Notes: generated by a model not told the origin, from the sequence alone. DNA of 64,000 bases from Nonomuraea antri (GCF_013283785.1 NZ_JABCPZ010000015.1:21494-85493), one strand, 5' to 3'. Shown: positions 8,377 to 17,896, counted from the first letter of the stretch. A program made the numbers and translations.

Positions 8377-9813
8377 ATGCGCCGTATTGTGCCGGCCTGT
8401 CTCCTCGTGCTCGCGCTCGCGTCCTGCTCGGACGCGGGTTCCCAGGCGGGGCCCACGTCCGCGCCCGTCACCTCGTCCAGTGCCGCCAGGGAGCAGCCGC
8501 CGCCGGCCCCGCGCATCGAGCCGGAGGCGATGGCGGAGTACGACGCCTCGGCCGAGCACAGCCCCAACCTCGTCCCGGTGGCCGCGCTGACCAGGACGTC
8601 GCCGTTCGACACGCACGCGGCGGTCGGCTCCGACCTGGCCTTCACCGGCGACTACGCGATCGCGGGCAACTACGAGGGCTTCACGATCTACGACATCTCC
8701 CAGCCCGAGCGGCCCGCCGTGGTCAGCCAGGTGCGCTGCCCGGGGCCGCAGAACGACGTGACGGTCAGCGGGAACCTGCTGTTCCTGTCGGTGGACCTGC
8801 CCATGGACGGCCCCGGCTGCGACAGCACCACGAACCTGCGCGGCGGCGAGGACTGGGAGGGCCTGCGCATCTTCGACATCGCCGACAAGCGCAACCCGCG
8901 CTACGTCGGCGCGGTCGACACCCCGTGCGGCTCGCACACGGCCACGCTCGCCCCCGGCACCTCCCCCGACGTGCTCCACCTGTACGCCACCTCCTCACCC
9001 GGCCGCGTCGGCGGCACGGAGTGCGTGGACATCGCGGGCCGGATCAGCGTGGTCAGGGTGCCGGTCGCCGACCCGGCCAAGGCGTCACTGGTCGCCAACG
9101 CGCTGATCATGCCCGACGGCGGCACCAAGCCGGCCGCGGACATGATCGTCGGCGGCTGCCACGACATCACCGTGTACGCCCCCAAGCGGCTCGCCGCGGC
9201 CTCCTGCCTGGGCGACGGCCTCATCCTGGACGTCTCCGACCCGGTGCACCCGAAGGTCCTCGACCGGGTCCAGGACAAGGAGAACTTCGCCTACTGGCAC
9301 TCGGCCGTCTTCTCCGCCGACGGCTCGAAGGTGGTCTTCTCCGACGAGTTCGGCGCGGGCCGGTCCACCGAGTGCGACCCGAAGACCGGCGGCAAGTGGG
9401 GCGCCAACGGCGTGTACGACCTGGCCGCCGACGGCAAGCTGACGCTGCGCGGCCACTTCAAGATCCCGCGCAAGGCGCTGGCGCCGAAGACGTGCAGCGC
9501 GCACAACGGCTCGCTGGTGCCCGTCACCGGCCGCGACGTCATGGTCCAGGGCTGGTACGAAGGCGGCGTCTCGGTCATCGACTTCACCGACCCCGAACGC
9601 GCCGAGGAGGTGGCCTGGTTCCAGCGGGGCAGGCCCCCGGTGCCGGACGCCGACGTGCCCGGCGGCGTGACGGGCGGCTCCTGGGCGGCCTACTACTACA
9701 ACGGCTACATCTACTCCAGCGACATGTTCAAGGGCCTGGACGTGCTCAAGCTCACCGGGCTGCCGCTGCGGGAGCAGCGGCTGACCGAGTTCAACCCGCA
9801 GACCCAGTTCTGA
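8377..9813 (+). CDS. LVIVD-repeat beta-propeller lipoprotein
   Basis: A 478-aa exported protein. The N-terminus is a lipoprotein signal (MRRIVPACLLVLALASC) with lipobox LASC, so Cys17 should be lipidated at the outer face of the membrane. The mature part has repeated blade motifs (GFTIYDISQPERPAVVSQV, GLRIFDIADKRNPRYVGAV, GLILDVSDPVHPKVLDRV, GVSVIDFTDPERAEEVAWF) typical of LVIVD propellers, and conserved cysteines and histidines such as GGCHDITVY. Function in this family is not established. The ATG at 8377 follows an ACGGGGGT ribosome-binding sequence. It is divergent from the LigD-type gene. Confidence 0.85.
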   Translation: MRRIVPACLLVLALASCSDAGSQAGPTSAPVTSSSAAREQPPPAPRIEPEAMAEYDASAEHSPNLVPVAALTRTSPFDTHAAVGSDLAFTGDYAIAGNYEGFTIYDISQPERPAVVSQVRCPGPQNDVTVSGNLLFLSVDLPMDGPGCDSTTNLRGGEDWEGLRIFDIADKRNPRYVGAVDTPCGSHTATLAPGTSPDVLHLYATSSPGRVGGTECVDIAGRISVVRVPVADPAKASLVANALIMPDGGTKPAADMIVGGCHDITVYAPKRLAAASCLGDGLILDVSDPVHPKVLDRVQDKENFAYWHSAVFSADGSKVVFSDEFGAGRSTECDPKTGGKWGANGVYDLAADGKLTLRGHFKIPRKALAPKTCSAHNGSLVPVTGRDVMVQGWYEGGVSVIDFTDPERAEEVAWFQRGRPPVPDADVPGGVTGGSWAAYYYNGYIYSSDMFKGLDVLKLTGLPLREQRLTEFNPQTQF

Positions 9814-9843
9814 CCTCCCGCCGAAATGTCGGTTCCATCCACC

Positions 9844-11133
9844 ATGATGAAGGTCATGGACGAGCTGAAGAGCATGATCAGCGGACGGGTGCTGGTCGAG
9901 GGGGACGACGGGTTCGACGAGGCGCGCACGCCCTGGCACCTGGGTGTCGACCAGCGGGTGCGGGCGGTCGTCGAGGTGGCGGGCGCGGCCGACGTGGTGG
10001 CCGCGGTGCGCTACGCGCGCGAGCACGGCCTGACCGTGACCGCGCAGGCCGGCGGGCACGGCGCGAGCGGCACCGCCGACGGCGCGATCCTGCTGCGCAC
10101 GGGGGCGCTGGGCGGTGTCGAGATCGACGGGCGGGTGGCCCGCGTGGGCGCGGGCGTGCGCTGGGGCGAGCTGCTGGCGGCCGCCGAGCCGCTGGGCCTG
10201 GCCGGTCTCGCGGGCAGCTCACCGGTGGTGAGCGTGGTCGGCTACACGCTGGGCGGCGGCGTGAGCTGGTTCGGCAGGAAGTACGGGCCGGCCTCCGACC
10301 ACGTGCGGGCCTTCGACGTGGTGACCGCCGAGGGCGAGCAGGTGCGGGTCGACGCCGCGTCCGACCCCGACCTGTTCTGGGCGCTGCGCGGCGGCGGTGG
10401 TGACTTCGCGGTGGTCACCGCGATGGAGTTCGACCTGTTCCCGCTGCCCGCGCTGTACGGCGGGCGCATCACGTGGCCGTTCGAGCAGGCGCGCCGGGTG
10501 CTGGAGACCTACCGCGAGGTCACCGCCGAGGCGCCCGACGAGCTGGCGGTCTGGTTCACCGCGCTGCGCATCCCCGGCGGGCCGAGCTTCGTCACCGTCG
10601 ACACCACCTACCTGGGTGAAGACCCCGGCGACCTGCTGGCGCCCTTCGACAAGATCGGCGGCGCGATCGGCGACACGCGGGCGGTCCTGCCGGTGTCCGA
10701 GCTGGGCACGATCGCCGACGAGCCGACCGAGCCGAGCGCCGGCGTGACCAGGTTCAGCACGCTGTCCGACCTGTCAGGCCCGGTGATCGACGTGCTGCTG
10801 AACGCGCTCGACGCGCCGGTGGTCGGTGCGGCGCTGCGGCACCTGGGCGGGGCGCTGGCCAGGCAGGCCACAGGCGGCGGCGCGGCAGCGCCGCTGGCCG
10901 AGCCGTACTACCTGCAGTTCGTGGGCATGCCCGCGCCGGACACCGACGAGCGGATCGACGCGCTGCTGGCGTCGCTGGCCGACCACCGGGGGCGGCTCAA
11001 GCCGTTCAACGGGTTGTCGGAGGGCGAGCGGGTCTCGGAGGCGTTCCCCGAGGCGGTGCTCGATCGGCTGCGGCGGATCAAGCGCGAACGCGACCCGCGG
11101 GGTGTGATCACCGCCAACCACCCGGTGTCCTGA
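9844..11133 (+). CDS. FAD-binding oxidoreductase of the BBE/VAO family
   Basis: About 429 aa. The FAD-binding PCMH domain occupies the first half, with the AGGHGASGTADGAIL segment (near residue 64) whose histidine is the usual covalent FAD attachment site in berberine-bridge-type enzymes. The GYTLGGGVSWFGRKYG segment (about 135-150) follows. The C-terminus ends with the family-typical KRERDPRGVITANHPV element. Such enzymes oxidise alcohols, sugars or natural-product intermediates. Several in-frame ATGs (9844, 9847, 9856) exist with no clear ribosome-binding site, so the start is uncertain by a few codons. Substrate is unknown. Confidence 0.8.
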   Translation: MMKVMDELKSMISGRVLVEGDDGFDEARTPWHLGVDQRVRAVVEVAGAADVVAAVRYAREHGLTVTAQAGGHGASGTADGAILLRTGALGGVEIDGRVARVGAGVRWGELLAAAEPLGLAGLAGSSPVVSVVGYTLGGGVSWFGRKYGPASDHVRAFDVVTAEGEQVRVDAASDPDLFWALRGGGGDFAVVTAMEFDLFPLPALYGGRITWPFEQARRVLETYREVTAEAPDELAVWFTALRIPGGPSFVTVDTTYLGEDPGDLLAPFDKIGGAIGDTRAVLPVSELGTIADEPTEPSAGVTRFSTLSDLSGPVIDVLLNALDAPVVGAALRHLGGALARQATGGGAAAPLAEPYYLQFVGMPAPDTDERIDALLASLADHRGRLKPFNGLSEGERVSEAFPEAVLDRLRRIKRERDPRGVITANHPVS

Positions 11134-11141
11134 CGCGTTGT

Positions 11142-11169
11142 CGCGCGCGTCCCGGCCGGGGCGCGCGCG
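11142..11169. terminator. Bidirectional hairpin terminator between convergent genes
   Basis: CGCGCGCG then TCCC, a GGCC loop, GGGG and CGCGCGCG form a 12-bp stem with one T-G wobble. It fills almost the whole 38-bp gap between two convergent genes and could end transcription from both sides. Confidence 0.7.
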
Positions 11170-11171
11170 GT

Positions 11172-11921
11172 TCAGATCTGGTCGAAGGCGCCGTGCCGGC
11201 CCGCGCCCGCCGCGAACCTGGCGGCGCCGCCGACCGCGTCGGGCAGGGAGACCAGGCCGTGGCGCAGCTCGTTGCGCATCGCGTCCGCCTCGGGCAGGCC
11301 CTCCTGCTCCAGGGCCGACAGCCGGTCGCCGCGCAGGCACGCCTGCGGGAACCCGGCGATGCGCCGGGCCAGCTCCTCGGCGTGCCGCCGCGCGGTCCCG
11401 TTCGGGACGAGCCGGTTGGCCAGCCCCATCGCGTGCGCCTCCGCGCCGCTCACCGGCCGCCCGGTGAGGATCATGTCCATCGCCCTGGACGTGCCGATGA
11501 GCCGCGGCAGGCGTACCGTGCCGCCGTCGATGAGCGGCACGCCCCAGCGGCGGCAGAACACCCCGAACACCGCGTCCTCCTCGGCCACCCGCAGGTCGCA
11601 CCAGAGCGCCAGCTCCAGCCCGCCGGCGACGGCGTGCCCGGCCACGGCGGCGATGACCGGCTTGGACAGCCGCATCCTGGTCGGCCCCATCGGGCCGTCG
11701 CCCTCCTCGCCGACGTGGTTGTCGAGCGCCTTCAGGTCGGCCCCGGCGCAGAAGGTCCCGCCCTCGCCCCACAACACGGCCACGGCCGCGTCGGAGTCCT
11801 CGAAGTCGCGGAAGGCGTCGGTCAACGCGTCGGCGGTCTTGCGGTCGACCGCGTTACGCGTCTCGGGACGGCTGATGACGACGGTGGTGACGGGTCCTTC
11901 GCGCTCTACCCGGACGGTCAT
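11172..11921 (-). CDS. Enoyl-CoA hydratase/isomerase (crotonase) family protein
   Basis: A 249-aa crotonase-fold protein with the oxyanion-hole segments GEGGTFCAGADLKAL (about residues 51-65) and HAVAGGLELALWCDLRVA (about 94-111). In hydratases a glutamate follows near RWGVPLIDGGTV; here the position reads D-G-G-T, so the exact activity (hydratase, isomerase or thioesterase) is open. The ATG at 11921 is preceded by GAGGAG. It lies just downstream of the AidB-like acyl-CoA dehydrogenase on the same strand, so both may act in acyl-CoA breakdown under the PaaX-type regulator. Confidence 0.85.
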   Translation of the reverse strand: MTVRVEREGPVTTVVISRPETRNAVDRKTADALTDAFRDFEDSDAAVAVLWGEGGTFCAGADLKALDNHVGEEGDGPMGPTRMRLSKPVIAAVAGHAVAGGLELALWCDLRVAEEDAVFGVFCRRWGVPLIDGGTVRLPRLIGTSRAMDMILTGRPVSGAEAHAMGLANRLVPNGTARRHAEELARRIAGFPQACLRGDRLSALEQEGLPEADAMRNELRHGLVSLPDAVGGAARFAAGAGRHGAFDQI

Positions 11922-11987
11922 GAGAACTCCTCACGAAGACCTGCCGAGCGTACGTCCATCCGGCCGCCCGGCCAACAGGCGCGGCCG

Positions 11988-13700
11988 TCAGCCCGCGAAC
12001 GCCCCGGACACGAGGTCGTCGAAGCGGTCCAGTTCCTCGGCCGGGCGGTCGATGCCGCGCAGCGGGCCGGGATCGGCCAGGTGGGCGGCGGCGTAGAGCC
12101 GGGCGACGAGCGTCTTGCGGTCGCCGTGGCCGGCGCGTTCCTCCCAGCCCGCCTGCTCCAGCAGGACGGCCGCGGCGTAGACGTCCGCCATGAGCTGGGC
12201 CAGCGGGAACAGGCGTGCCTCCGCCACCGCCGGGTCCAGCCCGGACCAGGCGGCGATCGCCTTGCCCAGGTCGGCCAGGCGCTCGCGCACCAGCGCCACC
12301 GTGCCCGGGTCTCCGGCGGGCGCCTGGCCGAGCGCGCTCTCCAGGCGGTCGATGAACGGCTCGTGGGCGTTCTCCTTCAGCATGGCGCGGCGCACGTCCA
12401 GGCAGAGGATGTTGTCGCCGCCCTCCCAGATCGGGTTGACCTGGGCGTCGCGCAGCAGCCTGGCCACCGGCCACTGCTCGATGTAGCCGTTGCCGCCGTG
12501 CACCTCGATCGCGTCGCCGGCGGCGGTGACGCCGAGCCTGGCCGCGCGCAGCTTGATCAGGGCGGGGGCCAGGCGCAGCCGGGGGCCGACCAGGCCGTCG
12601 AAGACGAGCGCCTGGGCGGCCTCGACCTCGACGATCAGCTCGGCCAGCTTGCGGCGCATGAGCGGCTGGTCGATGAGCGGGCGGCCGAACGCCTCGCGGA
12701 CGCGGGCGTAACACAGCGACTCCACCAGCGCCCGCCTGGCCACGCCGGCGCCCATCATGGCGACGCCGAGCCTGGAGGCGTTGGTGAGCTTCATCATCGT
12801 GCCCAGCCCGGAACCTGAACCTGTACCCGTGCCGGTCAGATCCATCAGCGGGAAGGCCTCGGCGCCGGTGAACTCGACCTCGGCCGAGGCGACCGACCGG
12901 GTGCCGAGCTTGTCCTTCAGCCGCCTGATGCGCACGCCGTTGCGGGTGCCGTCCCTGCGCTCCCACAGGACCAGGAACGGCGCGACGGCGCCGGCGTCGG
13001 TGCGGGCCAGCACGACGAACGCCGAGCCGTTGGCGTTGGAGGCGAACCACTTCAAGCCCGACAGCAGCCAGGAGTCGCCGTCGGGCACGGCGGTGGCCTC
13101 CAGGGCGGCCAGGTCGGAGCCGCCGGTGCGCTCGGTGAACATCTGCGCGGCCTCGCCCGAGTAGTACCCGTCGGCGAAGATCTCCCGGACCCGGTCCCTG
13201 ACGTCCGGGGGCGCGTGCTTCTCGGCGAGCGAGACCACCATGTCGCCGCCCGTGCCGAGCGCGCAGCCCATCCCGATGTCGGCCTGATCGAGCAGGTACG
13301 TCCAGGCCGCACCGAGGGCGAGCGGGTTCGCCCCGTTCGCGCGGGCCTGCTCGGCGAACGCCGGGGAGGTGAAGTTGTTGGCCATGAGCGCCTGCCTGGC
13401 CGTGTGGAACGACGGCGGCATGACGACCTGGCTGACGTCCCTGCCCCAGCGGTCGTACTTCTCCAGGCGCGGCGGGTTGCGGTCGGTCTCCTCGGCGCAC
13501 TCGGCCACCAGCCCGCCCATCAGGGCGCCCAGCTTGTCGAGGTACGGCTCGGCCCAGGCGTACCCGTCGCCGAGATGCCGGCGCATGAGCAGGCGCAGCG
13601 CGGGATCGCAGCTCCACCAGTTGCGGCCGGCGGCGCCCTGGTAGCGCTCGGTGGCGTAGCGGTCACTGCGGTCGAACGGCTCGATGAGATAGTGGCCCAT
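11988..13700 (-). CDS. AidB-like acyl-CoA dehydrogenase
   Basis: A 570-aa flavoprotein, longer than typical acyl-CoA dehydrogenases and matching the AidB/ACAD10-11 subgroup. The N-terminal RWGRDVSQVVMPPSFH segment (about residues 82-97), MFTERTGGSDLAALEATAV (about 181-199) and the C-terminal IEVHGGNGYIEQWPVARLLRDAQVNPIWEG stretch are diagnostic. AidB-type proteins bind FAD and act in alkylation-damage protection or in branched acyl-CoA oxidation. The ATG at 13700 lies 26 bp from the divergent PaaX-type regulator start. The downstream crotonase on the same strand suggests an acyl-CoA pathway. Confidence 0.85.
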   Translation of the reverse strand: MGHYLIEPFDRSDRYATERYQGAAGRNWWSCDPALRLLMRRHLGDGYAWAEPYLDKLGALMGGLVAECAEETDRNPPRLEKYDRWGRDVSQVVMPPSFHTARQALMANNFTSPAFAEQARANGANPLALGAAWTYLLDQADIGMGCALGTGGDMVVSLAEKHAPPDVRDRVREIFADGYYSGEAAQMFTERTGGSDLAALEATAVPDGDSWLLSGLKWFASNANGSAFVVLARTDAGAVAPFLVLWERRDGTRNGVRIRRLKDKLGTRSVASAEVEFTGAEAFPLMDLTGTGTGSGSGLGTMMKLTNASRLGVAMMGAGVARRALVESLCYARVREAFGRPLIDQPLMRRKLAELIVEVEAAQALVFDGLVGPRLRLAPALIKLRAARLGVTAAGDAIEVHGGNGYIEQWPVARLLRDAQVNPIWEGGDNILCLDVRRAMLKENAHEPFIDRLESALGQAPAGDPGTVALVRERLADLGKAIAAWSGLDPAVAEARLFPLAQLMADVYAAAVLLEQAGWEERAGHGDRKTLVARLYAAAHLADPGPLRGIDRPAEELDRFDDLVSGAFAG

Positions 13701-13726
13701 AACCGGAGATTACATATCCTGTACGC

Positions 13727-14446
13727 GTGACGGAAGAGCGTAATACCCTCAGTGCCCGATCGGCCGTGCTGAGCGCGCTGCTCGGCAGCCACCCGCCGCG
13801 CCTGTCGGCCCGCCATCTCGTCCGCATCGGCGCGTTGTTCGGCATCGCGGAGGGCACGGTGCGGGTGGCGCTGTCGCGCATGGTCGCGGCGGGCGACCTG
13901 ATCCAGTCGACCGGCCGTTACACCCTCTCCCAGCGGCTGATCGAACGCCAGGCCCGGCAGGACGAGAGCCGCGACCCCCACACCAGACCCTGGGACGGGA
14001 CCTGGGAGGTGGCCATCGTCACCGCCGAGCGGCGCGCCCCGGCCGACCGGGCCGCCTTCCGCCACACGATGGCCACACTACGCCTGGCCGAGCTGCGCGA
14101 AGGCACCTGGATGCGGCCGGCCAACCTGGTGCGCGACTGGCCGGAGCTCGTCAGCGGCCAGTGCACGCTGATCGACGGCCGGCCGCACGGCGACCCGACC
14201 CCGCTGCTGTGGGACCTGGCCGGCTGGGCGGCAGAGGCGCGGCGGCTTGAGGGGGCGCTGGATCGGGCCGACGGGCTGGCGGAGGGTTTCCTCGTCTCGG
14301 CCGCGGTGCTGCGCCACCTGCTGGCCGACCCGCTGCTGCCGGCGGCGCTGCTGCCCGCCGACTGGCCGGGCGGCGAGCTGCGCGCCCGCTACGACGACTT
14401 CGACCGGGCCTACCGCGAGGTGCTGATGAAGCACCTGCGCGACTGA
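13727..14446 (+). CDS. PaaX family transcriptional regulator
   Basis: A 239-aa regulator with an N-terminal GntR-like winged helix (SARSAVLSALLGSHPPRLSARHLVRIGALFGIAEGTVRVALSRMV) and the PaaX central and C-terminal domains (DGTWEVAIVTAERRAP...). PaaX proteins usually respond to aryl- or acyl-CoA thioesters, which fits the divergent AidB-like acyl-CoA dehydrogenase. The GTG start at 13727 has no ribosome-binding site, but TATCCT lies 7-12 nt upstream, so the message may be leaderless. An autoregulated bidirectional promoter in the 26-bp gap is likely. Confidence 0.85.
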   Translation: MTEERNTLSARSAVLSALLGSHPPRLSARHLVRIGALFGIAEGTVRVALSRMVAAGDLIQSTGRYTLSQRLIERQARQDESRDPHTRPWDGTWEVAIVTAERRAPADRAAFRHTMATLRLAELREGTWMRPANLVRDWPELVSGQCTLIDGRPHGDPTPLLWDLAGWAAEARRLEGALDRADGLAEGFLVSAAVLRHLLADPLLPAALLPADWPGGELRARYDDFDRAYREVLMKHLRD

Positions 14447-14474
14447 CATCCATAGGAGCATCCCGCCGAGCCGG

Positions 14475-15506
14475 TCAGAGCGGGACGCCGAAGACGATGC
14501 GGCGGTTCCTGAACTCGGTGACGCTCCACAGCCTGCCGCCCTGCACCGTCAGGTCCTCCGGGCCGATGCAGTACGGCCGCGTGACGGCCTTGCCGTCGCG
14601 CTGCTGCACCAGCAGCTTGCCGTTGGTGCCGGCGTCGGCCGCCTGGCTGAGGTACCAGGCGCCGTCCCAGGAGATCGCGCCCTGGATCTTCGGCGCGCCG
14701 GTGACGAACGCGTCGCGCGGCGCGCCGTCGCCCAGCCCCAGCTCCCAGCGCGCGACCCGGCCGCCGGGCTCGCTCTGGTCGTACTCGCCGGAGATCAGCG
14801 AGCCGCTCGTCCTGTCGATCGACACGAACGAGAACACCGCGCCGGGGGCCGTCACGCGCCAGAAGTCGGTCTGGGGGATCACGTACCGGTAGCCGAAGGC
14901 GTGGAACCTGCCGCCGTGCCGGCCGATCAGCTTGCCGTCGCCCAGGTCGTTCTGCGCGGTACGCAGGTCGAGCAGGTGGTTGACGTCGAAGACGCGCAGC
15001 CCCCTGGTGGTGTCGGCCACGTACAGCAGGTCGCCGTGCCAGGCGATGCCGCCGGCGTGGATGTTGATCGGCCCGTACGAGCCGTCCGGCTTGGCCTCCA
15101 CCAGCAGCGCGTGCTGATACTTGAGCGTCTTCGGGCTCAGGAAGGTGACCCTGATCCCCCGCTCGGGCACCGGCGGCCTGGGCTTGAAGTACCAGCTCAC
15201 CGCGAACACCGGCACGCCCACGTTCCCCGAGTCCTCGCCGCAGGTCAGGCCCTGCGGGTACCAGTCGGGGGTGTCCTGGTCCCCGGCGTCGAAGGCGTAC
15301 CACTCGACCGGCCTGGGCCGCATCCTGCCCAGCGCGCCTGCCGCCCCGCGGCGCGCCGCCGTCCTGTTGGCCTGGGCGAGCAGCGCCTCGACGCCGGTCG
15401 CGCCGATGTCCCCGGCGAGTTTCTCCGCCCCTTCGGCCAGCGTCCCCGTCGCCCGCCTTAAGGTGAAGGCCGCCTTCTCCGTGGACACCATCCCCGTGAA
15501 CGCCAT
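14475..15506 (-). CDS. Uncharacterised protein, probable beta-propeller fold
   Basis: About 343 aa with no signal peptide or membrane segment. After an Ala-rich N-terminal helix region (residues 1-60), the rest has propeller-like repeats such as GGIAWHGDLLYVADTTRGLRVFDV and GAISWDGAWYLSQAA. The conserved-looking DWYPQGLTCGED segment lies near residue 80. The ATG at 15506 is preceded by GGGGGAG, a convincing ribosome-binding site. I do not recognise a characterised family. It lies 28 bp from the convergent PaaX-type gene. Confidence 0.6.
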   Translation of the reverse strand: MAFTGMVSTEKAAFTLRRATGTLAEGAEKLAGDIGATGVEALLAQANRTAARRGAAGALGRMRPRPVEWYAFDAGDQDTPDWYPQGLTCGEDSGNVGVPVFAVSWYFKPRPPVPERGIRVTFLSPKTLKYQHALLVEAKPDGSYGPINIHAGGIAWHGDLLYVADTTRGLRVFDVNHLLDLRTAQNDLGDGKLIGRHGGRFHAFGYRYVIPQTDFWRVTAPGAVFSFVSIDRTSGSLISGEYDQSEPGGRVARWELGLGDGAPRDAFVTGAPKIQGAISWDGAWYLSQAADAGTNGKLLVQQRDGKAVTRPYCIGPEDLTVQGGRLWSVTEFRNRRIVFGVPL

Positions 15507-15571
15507 CTCTCCCCCACTCTTCCGTCCTGTTGCCAAGTGTGACGGACCGGGCGGCCACAAGGTTGTCGTTT

Positions 15572-16969
15572 CTAGGGCCACAGATGCACCGGCAGCCCCG
15601 TCAGCGCCAGCTCCCGGTAGCGCCGCACCAGCCGTTCGGTGTCGCCGCCGAGCCGCTCCAGCGTCTCGCGCTGCCAGGCCGCGCCGGTGCGGCGCAGCCG
15701 GGTGCGCTGGGCGATCACGTCCAGCGCCCGGTCCACGTCGTACGGCGTCACCCCGGCCGCCAGCAGCGCCGCCCGCGCCTCGGGCAGCAGCCGCAGCACC
15801 AGGTCGGCGGCCTCGTGCTCGCCGTCGAGCCCCGGCCAGGACAGCTTGGCGTCCAGCCCGTGCATGGCGGCCCGGTAGAAGTTCTGGTACGCCTCGGCGA
15901 AGCGGTAGCCGGTCAGGTCGCGCTCGGCCTGCGACAGCGTCAGCCCGAGCAGGAACGCGGTGTTGGCCGCCATGTCCGCGCACGAGGGCCCGGCCGGCAG
16001 GGCGCGCAGCTCGATGCGCAGGTGGCCGCCGTCGGCCGGGTCGTAGACGGGCCGGTTCCACTGCCAGATCGTGCCCTGGTGCAGGCGCAGCTCGGGCACC
16101 TCGCGCGGGTCGGCGTCCGCGCTCAGGTCGGGCACCACCGGCTCGTAGTCGCGCACGTACCGCTCGAACAGCTCGTAGGCGCCCTCGCGCACCCAGTCGG
16201 AGCCGAACGTGACGCGGCCGTCCCTGCGCTCGGGCCGCTGCACGTCCCGGTCGTCGGCGGCCTCCTCCATCAGCGCGATCCTGGTCTCCTCCCACAGCCG
16301 CCTGCCCAGGAAGAACGGCGAGTTCCCACACGCCGCGAGCACCGGCCCGATGGCGAGCTGGGCGGCGTTGAACAGCCGGGCGAACCGCTCGGGCGGCGTG
16401 CGGACGTGCACCTGCCAGGAGGTGTTGGCGGCCTCGAGTATCACGTCCTCGACCGACAGCTCCAGCTCGTCGATCTTGACCAGGAACGGTTCGAGCCGCA
16501 GCCGGCGCAGGCCCCGGCTCATCGCCCGGTACCGCTTCTGGTCGCTCATCGCGCCGGGGGTGAAGTCCTCGGTGCTCAGCGTGGGCAGGATGCCGATGGG
16601 CAGCGCGCCGCCGCCCTCGACCGTCTCGTCCACCTTGGCCAGGGTCTCCTGGATCTCCGCGCCGAGCCGTTCGAAGGGTTCTCCGGCCAGTGACATCGGG
16701 GTGAGGTTGACCTCCAGGTTGAACCGGCCCAGTTCGAGCACCACGCGGGGGTCGTCGAGCCGGTCTCGGGTCTCGCTGTTGCGCGGCAGCGGCCTGCCGT
16801 GCTCGTCGATGAGGAACAGCTCCAGCTCGGCGCCGATCGTGGTCGGGCCCTGGCCGAAGCCGGGGGTGTCGAGCAGCTCGCGCAGGACGCCGAGCTGCTC
16901 GTCGAGCCGTTCGCCGAAGCGCACGAACTCCGCCTCGGTAAAGCGCTCTTTATCCAGGTCTCGTCCCAT
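15572..16969 (-). CDS. Glutamate-cysteine ligase family 2 (GCS2-type carboxylate-amine ligase)
   Basis: A 465-aa protein with GCS2 features: an N-terminal GAELELFLIDEHGRPL motif (about residues 45-60), FNLEVNLTPMSL, and a C-terminal RIELRALPAGPSCADMAAN segment that would bind substrate and metal. The family makes gamma-glutamyl amides, for example gamma-glutamylcysteine; in actinomycetes some members act in ergothioneine or secondary-metabolite pathways. The ATG at 16969 is preceded by a GGGGG ribosome-binding sequence. The gene lies downstream of the SDR gene on the same strand with a 35-bp gap. No ergothioneine genes are nearby, so the role is unclear. Confidence 0.8.
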   Translation of the reverse strand: MGRDLDKERFTEAEFVRFGERLDEQLGVLRELLDTPGFGQGPTTIGAELELFLIDEHGRPLPRNSETRDRLDDPRVVLELGRFNLEVNLTPMSLAGEPFERLGAEIQETLAKVDETVEGGGALPIGILPTLSTEDFTPGAMSDQKRYRAMSRGLRRLRLEPFLVKIDELELSVEDVILEAANTSWQVHVRTPPERFARLFNAAQLAIGPVLAACGNSPFFLGRRLWEETRIALMEEAADDRDVQRPERRDGRVTFGSDWVREGAYELFERYVRDYEPVVPDLSADADPREVPELRLHQGTIWQWNRPVYDPADGGHLRIELRALPAGPSCADMAANTAFLLGLTLSQAERDLTGYRFAEAYQNFYRAAMHGLDAKLSWPGLDGEHEAADLVLRLLPEARAALLAAGVTPYDVDRALDVIAQRTRLRRTGAAWQRETLERLGGDTERLVRRYRELALTGLPVHLWP

Positions 16970-17004
16970 CACCCCCTTCTGTCCGATTGGTGTGGATTGA
17001 CACC

Positions 17005-17721
17005 TCACCAGCGGATCGGACCGGCATCCTCCAGGTAGGCGCCGGTAGGCCCGTCCGCGCCGAGCGTCGCGAGCTCGACCGCGATGGCCGCGCCCTGCTC
17101 GGCCGTGCGGAGGCCGCTGTGCCCGTTCAGGTCGGTGGCGCAGTGGCCCGGGTTGGCCGCGTTCACCTTGATCGGGGTGTCCCACAGCTCCTTGGCGTAG
17201 CTGACCGTGATCATGTTGAGCGCGGACTTGGAGGAGTTGTACGACAAATAGTTGTGCACCCAGAACGGCCCGTCCACGTCCATGGCCAGGCCCAGCGACC
17301 CGAGCTCGCTCGACATGTTCACGATCCGCGCCGCCGGCGCCCTGCGCAGCAGCGGCAGCATCGCGTTGGTGACCGTGACCACGCCGAACACGTTGGTCTC
17401 GTAGACCCGCCTGAGGTCGTCGACCGGGGTCGCGCTCGGACCGGCGTCCTCGTTCCAGATGACGATGCCGGCGTTGTTGACCAGGATGTCCAGCACCCCG
17501 TACTCGTGCTCGATCCACTTGGCGGCGGCGGTGACGCTGCCGGCGTCCGTCACGTCGAGCCGGACGAACGGCTGGCCGAGCCGTTCCGCGGCGGCCCGCC
17601 CGCGCTCCTCGTCGCGCGCTCCCACGATCGCGGTGATGCCGCGCTCGCCGAGCAGGCGGGCGATCTCGTAGCCGATTCCCTTGTTGGCGCCCGTGATGAG
17701 GGCGGTCTTCGTCATGCCCAT
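17005..17721 (-). CDS. Short-chain dehydrogenase/reductase
   Basis: About 238 aa, classical SDR length. Visible motifs are the cofactor site TGANKGIGYEIA (about residues 9-20), the structural NNAG (about 85-88), the catalytic serine in NMSSELGS and the YNSSK (YxxxK) pair (about 161-165), followed by NPGHCATDL. The arrangement resembles carbonyl-reductase-like SDRs that use NADPH. The start is taken at ATG 17721 (MGMTKTALITG); ATG 17715 is equally possible. It is divergent from the zinc alcohol dehydrogenase. Substrate is unknown. Confidence 0.85.
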   Translation of the reverse strand: MGMTKTALITGANKGIGYEIARLLGERGITAIVGARDEERGRAAAERLGQPFVRLDVTDAGSVTAAAKWIEHEYGVLDILVNNAGIVIWNEDAGPSATPVDDLRRVYETNVFGVVTVTNAMLPLLRRAPAARIVNMSSELGSLGLAMDVDGPFWVHNYLSYNSSKSALNMITVSYAKELWDTPIKVNAANPGHCATDLNGHSGLRTAEQGAAIAVELATLGADGPTGAYLEDAGPIRW

Positions 17722-17896
17722 CACGTTCGCGCAGGCAGGAGCCCCGCGGGAGAGACCCGGCGAGGCTGGGATCGGCGATACCACCCACGCGGGCCACGGC
17801 CTGCGCGGCGCCGGGTTCGCCGCGGTCCGGACGGAACCCGAGGCCGAGCAGCGCAGGGCTTGCGCGCGTCGCGGCGGTTGACCCTAAGCTCGTGAG

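Noticed and set aside
8286..8645. 120-codon extension of the LigD-type gene
   Set aside because: No family similarity, and it runs through the divergent lipoprotein gene and its signal peptide.
15507..16331. N-terminal extension of the propeller-like protein into the ligase region
   Set aside because: It is a shadow of the GCS2 ligase gene; ATG 15506 has a strong ribosome-binding site.
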